From DATAXI01 sp963756185 (GTDB lineage Bacteria; Verrucomicrobiota; Verrucomicrobiia; Chthoniobacterales; Chthoniobacteraceae): a stretch of DNA of 64,000 nt. The position numbers and the translations under genes are program-made. The stretch is from NCBI GenBank assembly GCA_963756185.1, contig CAVWMS010000017.1, forward strand, positions 185,696-249,695, written 5' to 3'. Of this stretch, positions 48,701 through 57,312 are shown piece by piece (the first letter of the stretch is position 1; each line of letters opens with the position of its first letter). The notes beneath the pieces were generated by a model. The model had not been told where the DNA came from. It saw only the letters and a program-made list of their open reading frames with translations, and made no database searches.

Positions 48701-48875
48701 GTTCGTCGGCGACCACGCCACCTCGCACGCCATCGAGGCGGCGAATTTCGCCACCGGCGAGGACTCATCCATCACAGTCGCCGCCTTTAATTACACGAGC
48801 GGCATCCCCGTGGTGCTCTATGTCGACGGCGGGTCGAACGACGTGCGCATCACGAACCTGCAGCCGGCGACCTGA
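45732..48875 (+). CDS. Large LEARIAPA-type glycine-rich surface protein
   Basis: A 1,047-residue protein whose start reads FIEPLEARIAPATLVNPTTV, the same type of motif as the protein at 4353-5747. The rest is built from glycine/serine-rich repeats, for example GSITGGSGPSSGIIGTAGLI and GSVVGGAGAFSGAILSTGAM, then longer units such as ESGSIGATTSGEIVNSTYIA. A beta-solenoid is expected. There is no classical signal peptide, anchor or protease motif. The two RIAPA proteins are probably exported to the surface by the same route; that is inference from the shared motif. Confidence 0.72.
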   Translation: MNLSVISRILPRRRMRKTRPVSFIEPLEARIAPATLVNPTTVTFQDSSGQTATVTISKGLFTSQNVNHVFGFNTGAVTGDNSAMQQLQLLDIDALGHAARGISVSITAASGTVDVGFIDAGRIDLGDVTVGGDLGRIDAGDFNFSTQGLHSLTVDSLGAQGLSTQQSPGGNLNSLINGPVGSIMVNGDIDGASVGIGGGHKGMLGSLTVTGSINGEPGQYAGSVRTQGGIGSVLVDGSITGGSGPSSGIIGTAGLIGTVVVDGSVVGGAGAFSGAILSTGAMGSVQIDGSITGGSGQNSGEVGTASNLSSVTVLGSVTGGSGQLSGVILAGGNITTVTVANGLIGGTGASSGQIGAGKNITTVDIGSAESFELSKSKVSGATAATESGFQGVYGGPGAASGSIVAGGSITTANIYGYLNGYNADSDLAKPSVTISAVSGSITAGGSIQSVYIGLGLNNAFVLSGGSIGSFTSNGEMWESIVQAKQNIGSVWLSGSLNFDLSPALIHAADVKAGEFAPPGPAVYDSGFNAGGSIGTIDSYGDIQASVFIAGDYLGTAFDLNGAGDFSNIFNFGISGGKSSVPTHIGDITIEYSGDGITQSTFLAGVQGAGANKTLGTNQDQVPTGSSIGTIISPNGLNDVWFESGSIGATTSGEIVNSTYIATDTAVSAGGIGPISVTAYEPFVLIGFPIWQPIQPVGGSIHVAVQAGPLGISSDVSHGIYNSTFISNAGIGPIYVSFNGEQTSGEDGGISSSLFQAGHAIGSITVTNNAYNVEGTNYGIINTAFNAGLNGYGGIGDLNVSLTDMGPNGSSAAIQGCQFDASVCSCMSANMGSISVTNADTGSSAAGIVDSVFRVHGSIGSISSTMESGSVTAPAIQGSVFSAFGSIGDINVYGAVLGDESGPSRFLAGYDIGSDMTFGNEDLSATSTALQAGQEIGNVTVTGYFEGSDIIASVNPGAGYVFGSSTNTNVGSGGSIGFVNLATEIASDGSPFVGDHATSHAIEAANFATGEDSSITVAAFNYTSGIPVVLYVDGGSNDVRITNLQPAT

Positions 48876-48916
48876 CGCCGTCGGGCGCGGCTTTCGCGGC
48901 GCGTGATCTTGTGACA

Positions 48917-49975
48917 ATGTCCGGTATGCCGCGCTCGATTTACGACCTGACCTTCGCCGCGCTCGAGGGCGAACTCGCGGCTTCGGGCTTGCGTCCGGCC
49001 CATGCGCGCACGCTCTGGCGCGCGTTGCACCGCGACGGCGCGGCGGACCTCGCGGCGCGCGACGATTTTCTCCCGCCGCTGCGCCGCTGGGCCGGCGAGC
49101 GCCTGGGCGGCGAATTCCGCGCGGAACTGCCCGTGGTGCAAAGCGAAATTGCCAGTTCCGACGGGCTCACGCGCAAGTTTCTGCTCGGCCTCGCCGACGG
49201 CCAGACCATCGAGACGGTGCTCATGGGTTATCCCGGACGCATGACCGCCTGCCTCAGCACGCAAGCCGGCTGCGCCATGGGCTGCGTCTTTTGCGCCACG
49301 GGACAAATGGGATTCGCCCGGCATTTGCGCGCCGGTGAAATCGTGGCGCAGGTGCTGCATTGCCGCCGCGTCTTGCCGGAGCCGGGCAGCCTTCGCAACC
49401 TCGTCCTCATGGGCATGGGCGAACCGCTGCACAATTACGACGCGGTCATGGCCGCGCTCGAGATCATCACCGACCGGCGCGGCATCAATATCGGCCCCGC
49501 GCGAATCACCATCAGCACCGTGGGCGTCGTGCCCGGCATTTTGCGGCTCGCCCACGAGCGGCGGCCGTACGGCCTCGCGGTGAGCCTGCATGGCGCTTCC
49601 GAGCAAGAGCGCTCCGCACTGGTGCCCGTGAGCCGCCGCTGGCCCCTGGATGAATTGATCGCCGCCTGCCGCGAATATGTCCGCCTCACGGGACGCCGCA
49701 TTTTCTTCGAGTGGACGCTCATCGAGGGGCGCAATGATTCGCCCGATACCGCGCGCCGCCTGGCCGCGCTTCTCGATGGCATCGACGCCCACATCAATCT
49801 CATCCCGCTCAATCCCACCGGCGGTTACGGCGGCCTGGCCACCTCCGCCTTCGGCGTCCGCGCATTCCAGCGTCTGCTTCGCGATGCCGGGTTTCCGGTC
49901 ACCGTCCGGCAGCGGCGCGGCATCGACGTTGCCGCCGGGTGCGGCCAGTTGCGCGCGGAGAAACACGCCGCGTAG
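48917..49975 (+). CDS. rlmN: 23S rRNA/tRNA adenine C2-methyltransferase
   Basis: Radical SAM enzyme that methylates A2503 of 23S rRNA and A37 of some tRNAs. The 352-residue protein has the iron-sulfur motif CAMGCVFC (three Cys at about 119, 123 and 126), the RlmN blocks LVLMGMGEPLHNYDAVMAAL and ISTVGVVPGILRLAHERRPY, LAVSLHGASEQERSALVPVS, and a catalytic Cys near the end in VAAGCGQL. The start could be ATG 48917 or 48926; a GTG at 48911 is also in frame. Confidence 0.93.
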   Translation: MSGMPRSIYDLTFAALEGELAASGLRPAHARTLWRALHRDGAADLAARDDFLPPLRRWAGERLGGEFRAELPVVQSEIASSDGLTRKFLLGLADGQTIETVLMGYPGRMTACLSTQAGCAMGCVFCATGQMGFARHLRAGEIVAQVLHCRRVLPEPGSLRNLVLMGMGEPLHNYDAVMAALEIITDRRGINIGPARITISTVGVVPGILRLAHERRPYGLAVSLHGASEQERSALVPVSRRWPLDELIAACREYVRLTGRRIFFEWTLIEGRNDSPDTARRLAALLDGIDAHINLIPLNPTGGYGGLATSAFGVRAFQRLLRDAGFPVTVRQRRGIDVAAGCGQLRAEKHAA

Positions 49976-50023
49976 CGCCGCTTCCTCGTGGAATAATCGC
50001 CCGCAAAACTCCTCTTACAAAAA

Positions 50024-50647
50024 ATGACACGCCTCCTCGTCACCCTTCTGGCGGCCTCGATGCTCGCCGCCTGCTCCCACGCCGCCCCCGATGACCCGGC
50101 AAAAATAATTGTTCCGCCGCATTCCGCCGCGGCCGTTTTTTCCGGCGGCTGCTTCTGGTGCATCCAGCCGCCCTTCGATATAGCCAAAGGCGTGCTCGCC
50201 AGTTATGTCGGCTACACCGGCGGTCACACGGAAAATCCCACTTACGATGAAGTATCCAGCGGCGAAACCGGCCACCGGGAATCGATCGAAGTCTTCTACG
50301 ATCCCACGAAGATCACTTACCCGCAGTTGATCGACATTTTTTGGCGCAGCATCGATCCCACCCAGACCGACGGCCAGTTTGCCGACATCGGCTCCCAATA
50401 CACGACCGCCATCTATTACGCGAACGACGAGGAAAAACGCGAGGCGCTCGCCTCGAAGGCCGCGCTCGAGAAATCAGGCAAATTCAATGCCCCCATTGCC
50501 ACGCAAATCCTGCCGTTGGGAAAATTCTGGCCCGCCGAGGAGCACCACCAGAAATACAGCGTGAAGAACCCGGACGAATATGAGTCGTATCATGTAGGAT
50601 CGGGACGGAATGCGTATTTCGAGCAGGAATGGGGGAAGGGGAATTGA
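50024..50647 (+). CDS. msrA: Peptide methionine-(S)-sulfoxide reductase, lipoprotein form
   Basis: A 207-residue MsrA with a lipoprotein signal peptide (MTRLLVTLLAASMLAAC, lipid-binding Cys 17), so it repairs oxidised proteins outside the cytoplasm. The active site is GGCFWC (catalytic Cys 43). SYVGYTGGHTENPTYDEVSS, YDPTKITYPQLIDIFWRSID and EEHHQKY are conserved blocks. The stop codon lies in the AATTGA of the heptamer repeat that begins here. Confidence 0.92.
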   Translation: MTRLLVTLLAASMLAACSHAAPDDPAKIIVPPHSAAAVFSGGCFWCIQPPFDIAKGVLASYVGYTGGHTENPTYDEVSSGETGHRESIEVFYDPTKITYPQLIDIFWRSIDPTQTDGQFADIGSQYTTAIYYANDEEKREALASKAALEKSGKFNAPIATQILPLGKFWPAEEHHQKYSVKNPDEYESYHVGSGRNAYFEQEWGKGN

Positions 50648-50873
50648 GACGAATTGCTGATTGCTGATGTGAGATTGCTGATTGGGCAGAATGCGCGGCG
50701 CGCGCTGCGGGACGGCTTCGGATCCGTAATTCAATTCATGCCAGGCGCCGCCTTCGGCGGCCAAATTTTTCAATCAGCAATCACACATCAGCAATCAGCA
50801 ATTCGTAACCTTGTGTAGCCGCCCGCACCCCCCGCTCCCAATTAGCAATTTCAGATTAGCAATTATCAATTCC
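50642..50873. repeat. Composite heptamer repeat between convergent msrA and the coiled-coil gene
   Basis: GAATTGCTG-type heptamers at 50651-50684 are inverted relative to those at 50777-50810 (34 bases, one mismatch). Between them is the hairpin GCCGCCTTCGGCGGC at about 50750. A second arm, with AATTAGC and AATTATC units, reaches 50873. The element contains the stop codons of both flanking genes. The whole has the same plan as 3946-4116, and the segment TTGTGTAGCCGCCCGCAC corresponds to the inner segment there. Confidence 0.8.
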
Positions 50874-53800
50874 CCTCCCTTCCCACATTCGGTGGCGTCA
50901 CGGTCATCGGCTTGATGGCGGGCAGCCTCATCATCTCGTCCCGCTCGGTTTTCAGGGCGTCGCGCTCGGCGGTCAATTCGGTTACGCGCTTGTTCGTCTC
51001 GTCGAGATGGCGCTTTAGTTCCGCCACTTCCCTGGCCACCGCTTCGCGCGCTCCCGCGATGTGCTCCTCGGCCCGGCGTATCGCTTCGTCCCGCTCGTTT
51101 GTCGAGCGGGCGGTCAAATCCCGCAAGCGTGCCATCTCCTGCTGCATTTGCGCCACGCTTGCCTCCCGCTCGCGCATCAGCCCGTGAAAATTCTGCCCCA
51201 TCGCGTTCAGTTCCATCTTCTTTTCGCGCTTCAATTCGGCGATTTGATCTCGGAAACCCTCGATCCGTTTGCGCTCCTCGGCCAGGGCCGTCGCCGCGTT
51301 GTGATGCGCCGCCTCGATGCGCGCGATCTCTCCCTCCGATTTTTGCCGCGCGCCCGCCAGCGATTGCTGCGCCTCGCGCAACGCCTCGCCGTCCCGCTTC
51401 CTGCCTTCGCGCTCCTCGGCCATTTGCTTTTCCCACGCTGCCCGCTCCGTCTTCAACTTGTCCAGTTCCGCGCGCAACGCGCCCACGTCGCGGGCCATTG
51501 TGGTCTGTTTCTGCAATTCCTCGCGCAATTTCGACAGGTCGCCCGTCAGCCCGTCGCGCTGCCGCGCAATTTCCTCGCGCTCCTTGTTGAGCGCCTCGAT
51601 TTTCTTCGCCGCCTCGGCCTGCGCCCGCGCCAGGTCCGCCTGTGCCTGCTGCTTGTCCCGGGCAGCCTGCGCGGCGCCGGCGCTGGCGGCGGTGGAATGT
51701 TTTTTGATTTGTTCGTTTAGCGAATCCACCAGCTTGCGGTGCTCCTCGGCCTCCTTCCGCGCGCCGGCTGACAATTGCGCGTGCTCGCTCGCCAGCTTCT
51801 CGCGCTCGGCGGTCGCGGTTTCCGCCAGTTTTTTGTGCGTGGCAAAATCGGCGGCCAGCGCGTCGCGCTCCCGCTGCAGTTTGTTCCGTTCCGCCTGGAA
51901 CGCGTCGGCGCGCGCCTTCGACTCGGCTTCGGTGCGGGCGATCTGCTTTCTGTGCTCCTCCGCCTGCGCATTCCGGCTGGCCGCCGCGGCTTTCTCCGCC
52001 TGCTCGCGCGCCTGTTTCTCGCGCTCGGCGGCCGTGGTTTCCGCCTGCTTCCTATGTGTGGCAAAATCGGCGGCCAGCGCGTCGCGCTCCAACTGCAGTT
52101 TGTTCCGCTCCGCCTGCAATGCGTCGGCGCGGGCCTTCGACTCGGCTTCGGTGCGGGCGAGATGCTTCCTGTGCTCCTCCGCCTGCGCATTCCGGCCGGC
52201 TGCCGCGGCTTTCTCCGCCTGCTCGCGCGCCAGCTTCTCGCGCTCGGCGGCCGCGGTTTCCGCCTGCTTCCTATGTGTGGCAAAATCGGCGGTCAGCGCG
52301 TCGCGCTCCTGCTGCAGCTTGTCCCGCTGCGCCTGCAACGCATCGGCGCGCGCCTTCGAATTGGCTTCGGTACGGGCCAGTTGCTTCCTGTGCTCCTCCG
52401 CCTGCGCGCCCAGGCCGGCCGCCGCGGCTTTCTCCGCCTGGTCGCGCTGCGCCAGCGAGCGCGCCAGGTCCGCGGCCAGCTTGTTCTTCTCCTGCTCGTG
52501 GCGCGCCTGGCTTTCCCGGAGCGCATCCTCGCGCTGCTTCAGTTGCGTCCGCAACGCCTCGAGCTGTTTCGCCGTCTCGGCGGCGTGCCCCGAAGCCTGT
52601 TCGCGGCCCGCGGAAGCGGCCGCCAGTTGCTGCTGGTGCTTCGTTTCGATCGCCGCCGATTGCTCGCGCCATTCCGTCCGTTCCCGTTCGAGCTGCGCCA
52701 GCGCCTCGGCTCGCTCCCGGAAGACGCGGTAGGCGTTCGCGCCCAGCGCCTCGGCCTGCTCCTTCGCTTCCTTGCGCGTTTCTGAAAGCTGCCGCGCCAG
52801 CCGGTCCCGCTCGACCGTCAATTTTTGCAATGACTGCGCGGCCTCCTCCGCTTTCGACGCCGTCTCGCCGTGTGTTTGCGCGAGGCTCGCGTGTTCGGCG
52901 GCCGTCAACTCAAGTTTTTTCTTCAGCGATTCGATTTCCTGGCGCATCGCCGCTTCGCGCCTGCCCGCTTCCGCGGCTTGCTGTTCGTGCGCCGCGTTTT
53001 GTTTTGCCGCTTCATTGCGGAGTCCCTCGGAGTCCGCCGCGAGTTTTTCTTTCTCCATTCGCAGATTCTCCAGTTGATTGCCCAGCTCCTGGGCACGGCG
53101 CTCGAGCGCCTGCTTCTCCTGCGCCGCCTTCTCCAGGCGCGCCGCCGCAAGTTTTTGCTCGCCCTCCGCATCCCCCTTGAGCTTGTCGACCGTCTTCTTG
53201 AATTCCTCGCCCGCCAGCGCCGCGGCGGCCAGCGCGGCCGCTTTTTCGCCGGCGACCGTGTCGCGCTCCCGCGTCAGGCCCTCGACCTTCCGCTGATGCT
53301 CGCCGGTCAGTTGGTCGATCCGCCCGCCGTGCGCCGCCTGCAACTGCTCGAGCGCGGTTTTGTGCTGCTGGGCGAGCGACTCGACTTCCTTGCGGTGGTC
53401 GGCCTTTTCCTTCTCGATCAGCGCCGCAAGCCCGTCCCGCTCCCGCTCCGCCGCGGTCCGCTGTGCGATGAAGTTGTCGAGTTGCCCGCGATGATCGGCC
53501 TGGACGGCGGTCAGTTGCTTGGCGTGCGCCTGGGTCAGGGTCTCGACCTGTTGCTTCAGGTCGACACGCGCCGCATCGAGCTGCGAAGCCGCCGCGTCCC
53601 GGGCGCGGATCGCCTCGTCGCGCTGCTGCGCGAGCGATGCCGCTTGTTGGGCGTGTGATTTCTTCGCTTCCTCGAGCTGCGCCGCGAACGCGTTCCGCTC
53701 GCGCAGCGTTTCATCGAGCCGGCCCGAGAGCGCGCTGGTTTTCTGCGCCGCTTCGTCGTGGTGCGCCTTCGACTGCGCCTCGTAAGTGGCTGTCGCGGCC

Positions 53801-56800
53801 GCCAGCGCCGCTTCGTGCTCCTTGCCCACGCGCGCCAATTCCGCCGCATGCGCCTCTCGCGCGCGGCCAAACTGCGCTTCCGCGCCGGCGTGGGCCGCCT
53901 CGAGCGCCTGGCGCTCCGCGTCAAATTTCTTCGCGGCCTCGGCCGCCGCATTGTCCCGCGCCGCGAGTTCAGCCGCGTGTTTCTCGGCAACATGGGCGCC
54001 CTGCCGGTCGAAGTCGGCCCGCAGCGCGGCGGTGGTCTTCTTGTGCTGATCGGCGAGGCCCGCCAGTTCCCCCTTGTGCGCCTCGCGCAGCGCCGCAATC
54101 TCCGCGGCGACACCCGCCGCCTCGAGCAGCGCCTTGTCCCGCTCGCCCGCCAGGCGGGCTGCCGCTGCCTGGTGCGCCGATTTCGCCGCGGCGATTTGTT
54201 CCGCGTGCCTGCCCTGCAATGATTCGATTTCCTTCGCGCGCGCGGTCCGGTCGCGCTCCGCCGCCGCGGCCAGTTCCTGCGCATGCTGCTGTTTCAAGCC
54301 CTCGATGGCCGCGTGCTTTTCGCGCTCGACCGTCGTCTTCTGCTGCAACAGCGCCGCGGCGTGCTTCGAGTGATCGGCCTTCAGCGCATCCCTGCGGCGC
54401 GAGTGGTCGGCGTTCAAATCCGCGATCTGCTTCTCGAAATCCGAACGCGCCGCCGACTGGGCCTGTTCATGAATGGCGATTGTCTGGGCCAGCTTCGCCT
54501 CGTGCTCCCGGTTGAGCGTCTCGATCCGCGCCGCGTTTGCCGCCGCGGCGGACTCGAGCGCCTTGCGATGCTCGATTCTCGCCTGTTCCAATTCCCCGGC
54601 GACTCCCTCCTTCTCCTTGACGATTGCCTCGCGCTGCGCGTGCGCGGTCTCCATGTGCCGGCGGTACTCGGCGGCCTTTTCCTCGGTCCGCGCGCGGTGC
54701 TCGGAGGCCAGCCCATCGAGCGCCTCCTTGTGAGATCCCCGCAGGACCTCGAGCGCCTTGCGGTGGCCCAGTTCCATGGAGGCCACCGCCTTTTGGTGCT
54801 CGTCGTCGCGTTGCGCGATGCGCGCGACCGCCTCCTCCTTTTCCCGAAAGGCCTCGTCCCGCTGTGCGTTCGTCTCCGTCGTGGCCCGCGCCTGCGCGGC
54901 GTGCAGCACCTCGATGTTCCGCTCATGCTCGGCATGCATTTCCATGAGCTTCTTCTGGTGCTCCGCGTGCGCGCGCTCGATCTCCCCGGCATGCTGCTTG
55001 CGCAGCGCCTCGTCCGCCGCCTTGGCCTCGGCCGCCATCCGCTCGACCTGCGCCGCCAGGATTTCACGCTCGCCGATGATCTGCTCGCGCTGCTGGTTGA
55101 GCATCTCGACGTGCTGCCGGTGATCGGTCGTCAGCAGTTGAATCTGCTTCTTGTGCTCCTCGTGGGCCTGGCCGAGCTGGTAGGAGAGCGAATCCCGCTC
55201 GCCGGTCACCATGTCGCGCTGCGAAGATAATTCGTCCGCCGCCCGCTTGTGGCTGGCCGTCATCTCCTCGACCTGCCTGCGGTGCCGGTCCTCCATCGCC
55301 TCGACCAGCTTTTGATGATCCTCCCGCGTCTGGGTCAGTTCCGCGGCCGTCGCGTCCCGCTCGGCCGCCACCTTGTCGCGGATTTGCTCGAGGCTGGCGA
55401 CGCGCCGCGCGTGTTCCTCGTGGATGCCGCCCACGTGCTTGTGATGGTCCGCCGATAGAATTTCGATCTGCCGCTGGTGGCTCTTCTCGGCCTGTTGCAA
55501 TTGCTGCGCCTTCGCCTCGCGGTCGCGGCTGATGTCGTCGCGCATTTGCGTCAGCGCGGCCACCTCCTTCTTGTGTTCCCCGCGCGCGATGGACAACTGG
55601 CTCGAGTAATCGGTTGTCAGCACGTCCAGCCGGCGCTTGTGCTCCTCCCGCGTCTGCTGCATCTGCGCCTTCACCAGGTCGCGCTCGCGCAGCATGTCGT
55701 CGCGCTGCACGGCCACGGCATCGAGCTGCTTCTTGTGCTGCTCGCGAATCTGCTGAAGCTGCGCCTCGCGCTGTGCCTGCTCGCGCGCGAGCGCGTCCCG
55801 CTGCTGGTGCGCGGCGTCGAGCGATTTCTTATGGTCCTGGACCAGCGCATCGATCTTCCGCTTGTAATCACCGGTCAGCGTGCGGACCTGGACCGAATGA
55901 TCCTCGCGCGCCTGCACAAGCTGCGCGTTGATCTGGTCGCGCTCTGCCAGCGCCATCGTCCGCTCCTGCATGAAAGCGTCCACGCGTTTCTTGTGTTCGC
56001 CGCGCAGGCCCTCGAGTTGCTTCGCGTGATCGGCCGCGAGCGCGGCCAATTGCTTGTTGTATTCCTCTCCCGCCCCCTCGAGCTGTTTCTTGTGCTGGCC
56101 GCGGATTTCCTCGACCGTCTTTCTCTGGCCTCCCTTCAACTCGGCCAGTTGCGCCGCCGCCGCATCCCGCTCGCGGATCGCATGGTCGCGCTCCCGCTCG
56201 AAGGTCTTCATCTCGCCCTTGCGGTCCTCGATCAATTTCGTAAGACGCGAAAGTTCCGCGTCCTTTTCCTGCACCTCGGTGATGACCCGCTGCGACCTCG
56301 ATTGCTTCTCGTTCTGCTGCTGCGCCTTCAATTGCGCCAGTTGCTCCGCCAGCTCGGCCCGATGTTTCTGCTCCTGGTCCAACTGCGCCAACGCCGCCTG
56401 GTGCTCCTTGCGGTGCGTTTCGATTTGCTGGCGCAATTGCGAAATCTCCGCCTCCTTTTGCGCGACGAGCCGGGTCGCCGGCCTTTGCCTCGGGTTTCCC
56501 GTTGCCCGATGCGCCTCCCGGTTTCTCGCCAGATGGCGCCGGCGCGGGGGTCCTGGCCGTTGGGCGTTCCGGCAGGTTTGGAAAAACTTCCGTCAGCGGG
56601 ATCGGCACCGCCCGCTTGAGATTTGTTTGAAAAAGCCCGCGCAATTCCGCCGGCACGCCTTCGAGGAAGTCCGTCAGCGGCACCTCGACCTTTCCCGTGG
56701 GCAATTGCCGCTCGACCAGCCCCAGCGGCAGCGCCACCCGCGCCGTTTCATCCAGCTTTTCCATTCCCGGCGCCTGCAATTCCTTCGGCAGCGCCGCGGC

Positions 56801-57211
56801 AATCGCGCACAGGCTCAGGTGAATCTTCTCGCCGCTCTCCGCGCCGGCGTCCGCCTCGGCGGCCTGCGCCTTCGACAACGTCGCAAACAACATCCGCTGC
56901 CGCGCATCCCACACTTCCTCCTTATGCGAAATCTGCCCCACCACTTTCTGGAAAGGGAAGGGGATATCGACCTGTTTGCCCTCGCCTGGCTTGATGGCGC
57001 TCGGGCAGGCCCGCGCCAGCCGCTCGAGCGACATGGTGCTCTTGCCCGTCCCCATGAAATCGGCCAGTTCCTCGACCTTGAACCGGATCGGCTGCCTCAA
57101 GTCGTGCTGCCCGGGCAGAATGTACTCCTTGGGAACCTGGTTCAGGATGTCACCCAGTTGCAGGACGACTTCCTTCCCCGGCTCGGCGGCAGCGGGTTGG
57201 GATTTGGCCAT
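50866..57211 (-). CDS. Giant coiled-coil protein, about 2,100 residues, one frame break
   Basis: The gene starts at ATG 57211 (MAKSQPAAAEPGKEVVLQLG). The first about 220 residues are a globular region with repeated short motifs (LGDILNQVPKEYILPGQ, CAIAAALPKELQAPG, LTDFLEGVPAELRGLF), then a Pro/Ala linker. The frame breaks near 56487; dropping one base joins it to LVAQKEAEISQLRQQIETHR and a coiled coil of about 1,860 residues to the end. Heptads are rich in Ala, Glu, Lys, Arg and Gln; no ATPase motifs are seen, so it is not an SMC protein. A filament or scaffold role is likely. The last codons (Asn-stop) lie in the heptamer repeat. Confidence 0.75.
51783..52490 (-). repeat. 219-bp tandem repeat within the coiled-coil gene
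   Basis: The stretch around GTGGCAAAATCGGCGGCCAG recurs at about 51841, 52060 and 52279, exactly 219 bases (73 codons) apart, with a more divergent fourth unit to about 52490. Each unit encodes AEREKLAREQAEKAAAA-type coiled coil. The near-identity shows recent duplication and predicts length variation. Confidence 0.8.
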
Positions 57212-57220
57212 TTTTATGCA

Positions 57221-57245
57221 GACAAACCCGCCGGCCAGCCGGCGG
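57221..57245 (-). terminator. Probable terminator between the GH31 and coiled-coil genes
   Basis: On the minus strand CCGCCGGCTGGCCGGCGG (57228-57245) forms a seven-pair stem with a four-base loop and is followed by GTTTGTC. It lies after the GH31 stop and just before the coiled-coil start, so it would separate the two transcripts. The T-rich tail is short. Confidence 0.5.
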
Positions 57246-57312
57246 TTCCTCCCATTCTTACCTTAATGACCCTTGCCCGGCAAGCCTGTGTATTAGGTGT
57301 CGAGACCGTATC

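Noticed and set aside
51317..52732. Plus-strand Ser/Ala/Cys-rich frame of 471 codons
   Set aside because: Antisense of the repeated coiled-coil region; repetition reflects the 219-bp repeats.
55477..56619. Plus-strand frame of 380 codons, Leu- and Arg-rich
   Set aside because: Antisense of the coiled-coil gene; hydrophobic look is a by-product of Gln/Glu/Lys codons read in reverse.
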